NCBI GenBank assembly: GCA_020723285.1
Contig: DYJE01000003.1
Span: 236,844-300,843 of the forward strand
Direction: 5' to 3'
DNA: 64,000 bases
DNA from: Desulforapulum autotrophicum
GTDB lineage: Bacteria > Desulfobacterota > Desulfobacteria > Desulfobacterales > Desulfolunaceae
The notes below the pieces were generated by a model. That model did no database searches, was not told the origin of the DNA, and saw nothing but the letters and a program-made list of their open reading frames with translations. The position numbers were made by a program, and so were the translations under genes. Shown piece by piece: positions 1-7,489 of the stretch; the stretch's first letter is position 1; the number at the start of each line of letters is the position of its first letter.

Positions 1-1566
1 GTCGAGCAGACCGCGAAACGGATCAGCCGGCGTCAGATCATCCCCGCGTTCCGTCTGTCCCCCAGGATCGCGGCTCTTTTAAGCGACCGTGCGGACGACG
101 TGTCCACCAAATCCGTGTCGTTCAAGAACGGCATGGACCTGATGATGGCCTGGGCCACCTCCGCCGCCGAAATGGCTTCCGAATCTATCCGCTACCTGTT
201 TCTCGACGAGCCGGGGAAATATCCGGACTTCGCCGGAAAGGAAGCCGATCCCTTTTCCCTCGCCGAGATCCGGACGAACGCCTATCCCCACACGAAAAAG
301 ATCATGTACTTTTCCACACCCAACGTGGAAGGGGATGCTTTTTCCAGCGCCCTCGAAGACGACGTCGACGTGGCCTACCGCTACCACGCGAAATGCCCCT
401 TCTGCCGCACCCTCCAGCTCATGGAGTTCGACAGCATCCACTGGGGCGGCCACCGGGATTACCGGCCCGTCCAGCGGAAGAAGCTGGCCCGCTACACCTG
501 CACCTCCTGCGGCATGGACTGGAACGACGCTTACCGTGACGACGCCGTGAAAGACGGGATCTGGGTCCCGGACAAGGACATCGAGCGCCCCGTGTCCGTG
601 TCCTTCCATCTTCCCTCCTGGTATTCGCCCTTCGTGAGCCTCTCGGACGTGGCCGAGGCGTTTTTGAAAGGCCTCCAGGATCCACGGAAGATGCAGGCCT
701 TCATCACCCAGCACAAGGCCGAACCCTGGAAGGAGGCGGTGGAACGGAAAGACGAGACCAAAATCCTGTCCCTTCGAAACACCCTGTCTTCAGGCGTTGT
801 GCCCAAAGACACCGTGGCCCTCACCGCCGGGATCGACATGCAGAAAGTGGGGTTCTGGTTCGTGGTCCGGGCCTGGACCAGCGATCTCACCAGCCATCTG
901 GTTCATTACGGCAGCCTCTCCCACTGGTCCGACGTGGAGACCCTGGTGTACGGGACCCGTTACCCGGTGGAAGGCACAACCGAAACCATGGGGATCTGGA
1001 GGGCGGGACTCGACACCGGCGGCGGCCAGTCCGAGTTCGAAGACTGGTCCCGCACCGAAGAAGCCTACCAGTGGCTTCGAAGCGTCCCCAAAGGCGTGGT
1101 TTACGGCATCAAGGGGGCCAGCCGCCCCCAGATCCAGCGGGTGAAGAAAACCGCCATCGACAAGTGGCCGGGGAAAAACATCCCCATGCCCGGCGGCCTG
1201 GAGCTGCGGATCATCGACACCGGCCAGTTCAAAGGGATCATCCACTGGCGTATGTCCCGGAAGGAAGGCGAAAACCAGAGGTTCACCCTGAACGCCGACA
1301 CCGGCATCGACTACGCCACCCAGATCCTTTCCGAAGAGCTCCGCAAAGGAAGGAAAGGCGTGGTCAAATGGGAACGGTTCCGCAAAGACAACCACCTCCT
1401 GGACTGCGAAGTCTACGCCGCCGCCTGCGCCGACGGAGAATGGACCCCGAGCCTCGCGTTCCTCGCTAAAAACGAACAGAAGGAGTCAGCTCCTACCCCC
1501 AAACAAAGAACCGAATCCGCCCGGCCCGGCGACCGCCAGAGGCCCGGCTGGTATGCCAACCGATAG
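1..1566 (+). CDS. Phage terminase large subunit, GpA type (5'-truncated by window edge)
   Basis: The ATPase-nuclease that packages phage DNA into capsids. The frame is open from base 1, so the N-terminus and Walker A lie outside the window; the GTG at 100 is only the first internal start. Counting from the first visible codon, a Walker B-like stretch YLFLDEP lies near residues 65-71, a CxxC...CxxC zinc finger at about 132-170, and a nuclease-like GIDMQ motif near 277-281 with a later conserved Asp near 338. This order matches the GpA family (PF05876). An excisionase-like gene follows 17 bases later. The last 23 codons recur as a non-coding copy at 1913-1981. GC is clearly higher than in the following 2.3-4.1 kb. 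It marks a prophage or phage-derived element whose remainder lies to the left. Confidence 0.9.
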   Translation, partial: VEQTAKRISRRQIIPAFRLSPRIAALLSDRADDVSTKSVSFKNGMDLMMAWATSAAEMASESIRYLFLDEPGKYPDFAGKEADPFSLAEIRTNAYPHTKKIMYFSTPNVEGDAFSSALEDDVDVAYRYHAKCPFCRTLQLMEFDSIHWGGHRDYRPVQRKKLARYTCTSCGMDWNDAYRDDAVKDGIWVPDKDIERPVSVSFHLPSWYSPFVSLSDVAEAFLKGLQDPRKMQAFITQHKAEPWKEAVERKDETKILSLRNTLSSGVVPKDTVALTAGIDMQKVGFWFVVRAWTSDLTSHLVHYGSLSHWSDVETLVYGTRYPVEGTTETMGIWRAGLDTGGGQSEFEDWSRTEEAYQWLRSVPKGVVYGIKGASRPQIQRVKKTAIDKWPGKNIPMPGGLELRIIDTGQFKGIIHWRMSRKEGENQRFTLNADTGIDYATQILSEELRKGRKGVVKWERFRKDNHLLDCEVYAAACADGEWTPSLAFLAKNEQKESAPTPKQRTESARPGDRQRPGWYANR

Positions 1567-1583
1567 AAAAAGGAAGGAGAATC

Positions 1584-1832
1584 ATGACACAATCGGGCAT
1601 TTATTCACGATACGGGAAAAACATGGAAACCAATGCGGACGGCAATGTGGTTATGACCGTAAAGGACGTCTGCAAAAAACTGAAATGCAGCCAAACCATG
1701 GTTTACAACATGATCGGAAGCGGAAAGCTTCCGGCGTTTAGACTCGGGTGCAGAAAAGGGATCCGGGTAAACAGCCGGGAAGTTGATCGAATCATGGCAG
1801 AACTGATCGATGACGATGCGCTGGAAGAATAG
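1584..1832 (+). CDS. Excisionase/AlpA-like small DNA-binding protein, copy 1
   Basis: An 82-residue protein with a MerR-like winged helix of the excisionase type (HTH_17): MTVKDVCKKL, then VYNMIGSGKLPAFRLG, ending in an acidic tail. Such proteins bind DNA as excision factors or small phage regulators. The start has a good AAGGAG Shine-Dalgarno 5 bases upstream and the gene follows the terminase closely, so the two are probably co-transcribed. Residues 1-18 precede the HTH and look unstructured. It is a divergent paralogue of the protein at 2013-2261. A specific role (excision, terminase partner or transcription control) cannot be assigned. Confidence 0.72.
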   Translation: MTQSGIYSRYGKNMETNADGNVVMTVKDVCKKLKCSQTMVYNMIGSGKLPAFRLGCRKGIRVNSREVDRIMAELIDDDALEE

Positions 1833-1912
1833 AGAACGGTTGAACAGTCCCCGAAATCACGGACAATGCCTTTACCGATGAGAAATGAAACCCGGCAAGG
1901 CAGCGGTATCCG

Positions 1913-1981
1913 CCCCAAACATAAAACAGAATCCGCCCGGCCCAGAGACCGAAAGCGGCCCGGCCGGTATGACAACCGATA
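1913..1981 (+). repeat. Duplicated, non-coding copy of the terminase 3' end
   Basis: These 69 bases align without gaps to 1497-1565, the last codons of the terminase, with about 10 mismatches (roughly 86% identity). Each copy is followed by a Shine-Dalgarno and an excisionase-like gene, so the unit 'terminase tail plus HTH gene' looks tandemly duplicated. The second copy no longer belongs to a long reading frame. Confidence 0.8.
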
Positions 1982-2012
1982 ATTGAAAACGCACAAACGA
2001 AAGGAGCCCCCC

Positions 2013-2261
2013 ATGGCACAACCCAGCATCTACAAAACCCCCGTTCCCCATAAAACCAAGGACATCTTCAAACCCGAAAAAGGACGCCTCCTCACCGTCA
2101 AACAGGTCAGCAAGATCCTTACCTGCGGCACCTCCCATGTCTACAACCTGATCAATTTCGGAAAACTCAAGGCGATTAAAATCGGCATGGCCAGGGGTTA
2201 CCGCATTTACGAAAAGGACGTGGAGGCGATCATGAAGGAGTTTGAGGAGGCGGATTTCTAA
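2013..2261 (+). CDS. Excisionase/AlpA-like small DNA-binding protein, copy 2
   Basis: An 82-residue paralogue of the 1584-1832 product. The shared HTH_17 core reads LLTVKQVSKIL, then VYNLINFGKLKAIKIG, then an RIYEKDV wing segment. The ATG at 2013 is chosen because AAGGAG lies 6 bases upstream; a TTG at 1983 would only add ten unlikely residues. The N-terminal 29 residues are basic and proline-rich. Together with the duplicated terminase tail just upstream it suggests tandem duplication followed by divergence. The function is presumably DNA binding, but the target is unknown. Confidence 0.72.
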   Translation: MAQPSIYKTPVPHKTKDIFKPEKGRLLTVKQVSKILTCGTSHVYNLINFGKLKAIKIGMARGYRIYEKDVEAIMKEFEEADF

Positions 2262-2322
2262 ACTGAAGGGAAGGGGAGGGGACGGATCCGCTTGTCGTAC
2301 TGGTGGGCGGATCTACATCAAT

Positions 2323-3240
2323 TTAAACTTTCTTTAACGTTAAATTCACAAGTTTCGCTGTATGTAAAAGCGCATGGGAAAAATCAATTCTTTCCTCCGG
2401 TCTTCCGAACGATACGTATCGGACAAAACTTTCATATTCCGTTTTCCATAAACCATCGGTTCTTAACAGATTGAGCATCATTTCAAAACGCTCGGCCAGA
2501 TCCACGGGAATACCTGATCCGCCCCTTTTCGTGTCCGAATTCATTGTCTTTACTGACAGCTCGACAAAGGTGTTCAGGTCTTTGATATGTTTCTCAAGTG
2601 CAGCCAGATCATGGAGATGACGGACGATCGTCGGATCGTCTTCGGCTGTTCCGCGGCGTCGTGTGCAAACCCGCCACGCAAGGGCGCTCAATTTATCGGC
2701 CGCAGTTTCAACAGGGTCGATACAAGGGAAGCATGACACTTCAGGTTCTTTTTTTTGAGCCTCCGATATGATCGATTGGATTGGGCGTTTGATCGGTTTG
2801 AGCGCCGGTTCTTGAAACGACATCTCAACCTTTATATGAGGCCTGAGTCCGGCACCTGTCGTGAAAGAACTTGGATAGGATAAATCAGCTGAGAAAAACC
2901 GGCTTTCGTTTCCGCTTAAGGGTGTCCCCATAATCTCGAAACCGTTTGCCGAAAGGGCCGATAAAATATGTTCACGGAAGGCCTTTCGATGGTTCCGGTT
3001 CTCGGTCCTGTTTGAAAATTGAGGTATTGCGACTTTGAAATCAATATCCTCTGAAAACCGTTTTATGAGATTCCAGCCTTTTGACAAGGAAGTGCCTCCG
3101 GAAAAAACCGGAGTGGCGATTCCATGATCAAGCGAGGCTATAATCCCGATTGCACGGACCACGTGCCAGTCTTTTTCAATCAGACCCTCGTCTGTTGAAA
3201 GCGCACCGGCGATCCTTTCTATGAGCCCTATGTCAAGCAC
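2323..3240 (-). CDS. AbiEii-type nucleotidyltransferase toxin
   Basis: A 305-residue protein of the AbiEii/AbiGii family (PF08843), the toxin half of type IV abortive-infection systems. These are nucleotidyltransferases; the best-studied relatives modify tRNA acceptor ends. Visible motifs are FSGGTSLSKGW (about residues 46-56), RFSEDIDF with the metal-binding Asp pair (about 61-68), and a later ETAADKLSALAWR carrying the conserved Lys, with DLAALEKH after it. Its start overlaps the upstream partner gene by 8 bases, indicating translational coupling. AT content is higher than in the neighbouring housekeeping genes. It sits inside the integrated element between the HTH genes and the tRNA fragment, as defence cargo often does. 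Confidence 0.85.
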   Translation of the reverse strand: MLDIGLIERIAGALSTDEGLIEKDWHVVRAIGIIASLDHGIATPVFSGGTSLSKGWNLIKRFSEDIDFKVAIPQFSNRTENRNHRKAFREHILSALSANGFEIMGTPLSGNESRFFSADLSYPSSFTTGAGLRPHIKVEMSFQEPALKPIKRPIQSIISEAQKKEPEVSCFPCIDPVETAADKLSALAWRVCTRRRGTAEDDPTIVRHLHDLAALEKHIKDLNTFVELSVKTMNSDTKRGGSGIPVDLAERFEMMLNLLRTDGLWKTEYESFVRYVSFGRPEERIDFSHALLHTAKLVNLTLKKV

Positions 3241-3640
3241 GTTCGAAACTCACAAAGGTTCCGTTGAAACCAATTTTCCGGCGGATTCTTTTTTTGACGC
3301 CGATAACCCTTCCGGATGGGACTTGTGTGGTTTTTCCGGAATTGTAGGTTTGTTCGAACCTGGACGGACAGGTTTCGATTCCAAGACGGTCAAGAGCTTC
3401 AGACGCTAAAACGCGAAGTCCTTTTACTGGAGACGGCGTTCCATCAAAAGGTGACGCCTCTGCCCGTGTATAGAGTCCCTGGCCGATTTTCAGCAGCTGG
3501 CCTTTTTTTACGAGAATGCGCAGGGCACGGCCAACTTGATCGTAGCCGCCGAGGTCATCAAAATCCGATCGCATGAACACATTGCCCCGTTTACGGACAA
3601 TGCGTTTAATTAATTTGGTTTCTATCGTATCATTTTTCAT
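3233..3640 (-). CDS. AbiEi-like antitoxin (DUF6088 family)
   Basis: A 135-residue protein with an N-terminal winged-helix region typical of AbiEi/DUF6088 antitoxins: a short helix, then LGGYDQVGRALRILVKKG and QLLKIGQGLY. It is basic towards the C-terminus. The family regulates its own operon and counteracts AbiEii. It is shorter than classical AbiEi (about 200 residues), fitting DUF6088, which is commonly encoded just upstream of AbiEii. It is the first gene of a two-gene minus-strand operon, and the 8-base overlap with the toxin is visible. The neutralising role is inferred from family and context. Confidence 0.75.
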   Translation of the reverse strand: MKNDTIETKLIKRIVRKRGNVFMRSDFDDLGGYDQVGRALRILVKKGQLLKIGQGLYTRAEASPFDGTPSPVKGLRVLASEALDRLGIETCPSRFEQTYNSGKTTQVPSGRVIGVKKRIRRKIGFNGTFVSFERA

Positions 3641-4020
3641 GGTGTTTCCGATATTCCAGTAGTGTCAATTTACGACATATCATAGCTTTTATTTATTGAT
3701 AAATCAATAAACTAAAACAATATCATATGAATTATACATATAATAGAAAAAGATATTAAGTGTGAATTTGATAAATCATCATTGTTAAGATTGATCGGGT
3801 GCTTTCTGACAGAGACAGGTATCTTCCAGGATCGATTCCAGATAGGGTGTCATAACCTTTTCGACACGACAGACCCTGGCGTATTACAGAACTTTGAAAG
3901 GGATGAACGTCTTGCGGGATCAATCTTCTTTTGGATTTGAAAAAAATGTGAGGATGCGGGGATTTGAAAGGATGATGATGTGTATTGTTTGTTTAGTTTG
4001 TTTATAATATATTGTTTTTA

Positions 4021-4061
4021 TTTGGTCGGTTGAGGGTTCGAATCCTCTCATCCCGACCAAA
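4021..4061 (+). other. tRNA-Pro-like 3' fragment, probable attachment site, with inverted repeat
   Basis: The segment contains a T-arm-like GGTTCGAATCC and ends in CATCCCGACCA, resembling the T arm, acceptor 3' strand, discriminator and CCA of a proteobacterial tRNA-Pro. No D arm or anticodon arm precedes it, so it is not a working tRNA. Integrases often recombine at tRNA 3' ends and leave such fragments. A perfect 9-base inverted repeat (TTTGGTCGG at 4021-4029, CCGACCAAA at 4053-4061) flanks it. Phage and defence genes lie to the left and ordinary chromosomal genes to the right. Confidence 0.6.
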
Positions 4062-4104
4062 ATGAATTGATCGACAAGGCATTCGATAGTCAATATGCGA
4101 AGAT

Positions 4105-4137
4105 AAAAAAGGTGCAGACACATGTTTGCACCTTTTT
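4105..4137. terminator. Bidirectional rho-independent terminator
   Basis: GGTGCA (4111-4116) pairs with TGCACC (4127-4132). A-rich sequence on the left and T-rich sequence on the right give a U tract in both directions. It lies 18 bases beyond the stop of the minus-strand lipoprotein gene that ends at 4155. Confidence 0.8.
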
Positions 4138-4154
4138 GTTTTTATAGCGGATCA

Positions 4155-7100
4155 TCAGCCCTTGTACAAGTTTTTCGACAGGCCGTACAGGGCTTTGACG
4201 GGCACGGACAGGGGCGTGATGACGCCGTCCTGGTTTTTGCCGACGCGGTCCACGTTGCCGTTGAAGGTGATGCCGTCCCAGGAGAACAGGGTCTGCCGGT
4301 AGGTGTCGGAATCGAAGATGTATTCGATTTTGACAAAGGCTCCGAAATATCCGGACAGAAGGGTGATGTTCTGGTCCAGGTTGTTGTAGGCGTTGACGAA
4401 GATGTCGTAGTTGAAGGGCCGGTCGTCCGCTGTGCCGTTGTTCTGGGTGATGGACAGGTTGGCGGTGTAGGGGAAACGGACGCCGACGAATTTCAGCCCT
4501 GTTTCCACACCGGCACTGATGCTGGCCACCCCGGAGATGCCCGCGGTGACGCTGGCCTGGGCAAAGGCGTCGAAATCCATGGCGGGGGTGAAGGCGAAAT
4601 TCATGTTCTTGCTCTTGTTGCTGTTGAACAGCATCTTTTTGTCGGTGGTGACGGTGGTGGCCGCGTCGATGTCACCGGTCACCGCGCCCCTTATGGTGAT
4701 GGAGATGATGCCGCAGATGGGCACGGATTTCTGTACGTCCACGGAAATCATCTGGGCTTCCGGAGTGGGACTTTGGTAAGACAGGTCGTCACCTGAATAG
4801 TTCTGACTGTGAGTGTATTTTACCGGAGTCTGATTGAAATTGCCGTTGTTGTAACTGAACGTCATCTTTTCGTTTTTGATGAACATGAAGTATGTGGTGT
4901 TCACATTTTTTTCAGCGGCCACGGCGTTGATGTCGCTGTTGATCCGGTCTTCGTTTTCCTGGCGGGCAAGGGTGGGCGGAACCGGCCGTGAATTGCCCGA
5001 GGTCTTGTTGCTGGCGTAGGAACCTGCTGAACAGAGAGTGAAATCCCTGCCGAGGAAAGAGCCTCCGGCAAAATAATTTCCGAATGAAAAAAATCCGGTG
5101 TTGGCGCAGACAAAATCCCTGTTGGAAAGATTCTGCTGGTCGATGGTGGCGATGCCGTCATAACCTTCGTACAACCAACCCAGGGCGTATCCGAATTCAA
5201 GTCCGGCGTATTCACCTCCAATGCTGTCGTAGTATGACCGGGATTTGCTCATCATCACTTTGCCCGTCACCGGGTCAAAGTAATTCATGTCCGCTTCGGC
5301 CAGGGTTTTTGTGGTTTCCCGCTGGATGACCGAATCGCAGTCCAGCAGTGCTGCCGGGTATTTCTGGACCAGGCTTTCAAATTCACGGAATTTGACGGTG
5401 CTTGTGGTGTAATCCACGTATCCGTTGGGAGTCCAGACCTTGAACAGGTTGTTGCTCTGGCATTTGGACGGGAACTGGAACTTGAAGTTGTCCACGTTCA
5501 TGTCGTCAAAGTCGCCACCGGTGACCCGCATGCAGTTGGCATAGACGTTTTCATAGTACGAATCGGGAATCAGGTCGATGGCGGCGGTGGTGAACATTTC
5601 CGGGGTCCAGTCGCACAATGCCTTGTTGTAGTCGAGAACGATTTCGTCGGTGTTGTAGCTGATGGGGTAGTTCAGGTTGGGGTTGTCGTTGCTTCCCCAG
5701 ATGTACACATCCAGGCATCCCTTGGACTGTGCTTCAAGCAGGACGGCCTGGATCTGGTCGTCGATTTTTTTAAGGGCGTTTTCAACCACGATGACGTTAC
5801 CCAGATTGACGTTGGGTTGAAAGACGTTGAGTTTTTTAACAGACTTGCCCACGGCAATGGATAAGGGTTTTGAGATATTTTCATACAGCTTCATCTCGGC
5901 GTATTCTTTTTCCGACGGTGGAAGGGTTTCCGAGGTGGTGAGAATGGTTTCGGAAAATTTCTTGGACCAGGGGTTCATGCGGTCCTCGTATCGAGCCCGT
6001 TCCGCCAGAAGCTGGATCAGATGTTTTCTTAGAAGCTTGAACTCCAGGAGTTTTTGTTTGAGTACCGTGCTGCTGGGGTACATGCGTTTGGCGGCCTTGA
6101 GCATGAGAAAGTGATGCTTGAAACTGTTGTCGTAGCATTCCTGGGCGCTGTCAAAACCGGCGATGTCGAACACGCTCTGAAGGGAACGGGTGTCAATGAT
6201 GATTCCGCTGGTACGGACGGTGTTATTCCTGTTGATATGACCCAAGACTTCGACGAAGAAGTTTTTGGGCATGTAATCCGGGGTGGGGAACTGCATGCAT
6301 CCGGGTTTGGGTTCCGCGCAGATCATACGGGCCTGGTTTTTGGAAAACTCATGGTTCCAGTAAACCTCGATGGAGATATCCGGTGAGGAGATTTCATAAA
6401 ACGACGAATTTTCATAGTTTACGTAATTGGAATAGAAGATTCCCATTTCATTGAATATGGAAAGGGGTTCACCCGGGTTGGCTCCTTTCCTCTGGATGAT
6501 ATCCTTCAGCGCGACGGGATAGGAGTGAATGGCGAAGACGGACATGAATTTGGACCCGATGGATCCGGGCAGAAGGTCGTTGTCATTGACGTGAATGCCT
6601 TCTGCGTCAAGTTCCGATCCACGGTAAGCGTATTCCACAACCCGTAACGGATCATTGCTGTGAAGGGACGAGAAATCTTTGTACAGCGAAAAATCGTAAA
6701 ATTTTTCATAGGCGTATTCTTCGCAGGATTCCACCTTTCTTCCGTTGTCGTTCCAGGCTGCGACCTTGCCGGTGTACAGGCTGTCCAGGTACTGGGAGAT
6801 GAGGTTTTCGTTGTATGTCAGCCCCTGGAACATGAACGCCGGTTTTGTGGCCCTTATGGGCGGCGTGATCTGGACGATGCTTGCGGCGGCTTTGGAAAGG
6901 AAACGGCCGAGAAGAGGCGATGTGGGGTTGAATTCCAGGTCGGGCAGGAGCGGATGCAGTGTGGAGGCGGACAGGATGCCGTCGTTGATGTTTAAGAGAT
7001 TGAACTTGGCGTTTCGCAGGTAATAGGTTTCAGGAACAAGGGCGATGGGGATGTAAAGATAAGGCTGGTCTGCATAGGACACGTCGTAGCGTTCCCGCAG

Positions 7101-7352
7101 GGTGTTTTCGGTTCCGGAAAGCTCCGGCACCAGATCAAGCTCCTTTTTGCTGGCGTCGTAATGGTCTTTCAGCACATCCTGACAAAGGGTTTCGATGTCC
7201 ACGCCCTTGGATTCGCAGGCGTTGCAGTACGAATCCTCTAAGCACTGAGCCGCTGTGGGCGGAAGCGTGCAAGGCGGTGGAGCGGTGTTGCTTGAACATC
7301 CCGCAATGATAAATCCAAAAAACAAAGCAAAGGGGAAGATGCTTTTTTTCAT
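4155..7352 (-). CDS. Large lipoprotein of unknown function
   Basis: A 1065-residue protein that I do not recognise. It begins with a lipoprotein signal peptide (MKKS, hydrophobic stretch, lipobox IAGC with Cys19), so it should be lipidated and exported. The mature part starts with a Cys-rich, Pro-rich linker, then a long mixed alpha/beta region with scattered Cys residues. Residues of about 440-560 look helical and charged. The last 250 residues are rich in Ser, Thr, Gly and aromatic residues, as in beta-rich surface proteins. No catalytic motif is evident. It ends at a strong terminator and is separated from the DUF4015 gene upstream by about 137 bases, so it may be an independent unit. An extracellular or outer-membrane surface role is only a guess. 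Confidence 0.85.
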   Translation of the reverse strand: MKKSIFPFALFFGFIIAGCSSNTAPPPCTLPPTAAQCLEDSYCNACESKGVDIETLCQDVLKDHYDASKKELDLVPELSGTENTLRERYDVSYADQPYLYIPIALVPETYYLRNAKFNLLNINDGILSASTLHPLLPDLEFNPTSPLLGRFLSKAAASIVQITPPIRATKPAFMFQGLTYNENLISQYLDSLYTGKVAAWNDNGRKVESCEEYAYEKFYDFSLYKDFSSLHSNDPLRVVEYAYRGSELDAEGIHVNDNDLLPGSIGSKFMSVFAIHSYPVALKDIIQRKGANPGEPLSIFNEMGIFYSNYVNYENSSFYEISSPDISIEVYWNHEFSKNQARMICAEPKPGCMQFPTPDYMPKNFFVEVLGHINRNNTVRTSGIIIDTRSLQSVFDIAGFDSAQECYDNSFKHHFLMLKAAKRMYPSSTVLKQKLLEFKLLRKHLIQLLAERARYEDRMNPWSKKFSETILTTSETLPPSEKEYAEMKLYENISKPLSIAVGKSVKKLNVFQPNVNLGNVIVVENALKKIDDQIQAVLLEAQSKGCLDVYIWGSNDNPNLNYPISYNTDEIVLDYNKALCDWTPEMFTTAAIDLIPDSYYENVYANCMRVTGGDFDDMNVDNFKFQFPSKCQSNNLFKVWTPNGYVDYTTSTVKFREFESLVQKYPAALLDCDSVIQRETTKTLAEADMNYFDPVTGKVMMSKSRSYYDSIGGEYAGLEFGYALGWLYEGYDGIATIDQQNLSNRDFVCANTGFFSFGNYFAGGSFLGRDFTLCSAGSYASNKTSGNSRPVPPTLARQENEDRINSDINAVAAEKNVNTTYFMFIKNEKMTFSYNNGNFNQTPVKYTHSQNYSGDDLSYQSPTPEAQMISVDVQKSVPICGIISITIRGAVTGDIDAATTVTTDKKMLFNSNKSKNMNFAFTPAMDFDAFAQASVTAGISGVASISAGVETGLKFVGVRFPYTANLSITQNNGTADDRPFNYDIFVNAYNNLDQNITLLSGYFGAFVKIEYIFDSDTYRQTLFSWDGITFNGNVDRVGKNQDGVITPLSVPVKALYGLSKNLYKG

Positions 7353-7489
7353 GGTTGTTCTCCGATTTTTTTTTAACGTCTTGAAAATGGGGATACGTGA
7401 TGCTGTTCAAGAACGTTCTATCTTCACCGGAAATTTTTTTCAATTGATAAAATGCATCTCCCCAGGGAAAAAATGGCCATGATGCCCTG

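Larger units (their letters stand above)
3641..4154. other. AT-rich intergenic region at the element boundary
   Basis: About 514 bases without a credible gene. 3660-3790 is very AT-rich and should hold the promoter of the minus-strand abiE pair. 4021-4061 holds the tRNA-like fragment and 4105-4137 a bidirectional terminator; both are listed separately. The open frame at 3920-4123 (minus) is rejected because it is an antisense reading of the tRNA fragment. No integrase is seen. Confidence 0.6.

Noticed and set aside
4024..4059. Possible functional tRNA-Pro gene
   Set aside because: The D arm, anticodon arm and 5' acceptor strand are missing upstream, and the T stem pairs poorly.
3920..4123. 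Minus-strand 67-codon open frame containing GMRGFEPST
   Set aside because: This is the well-known antisense reading of a tRNA 3' end (GFEP-like peptide) and reflects the tRNA fragment, not a protein.
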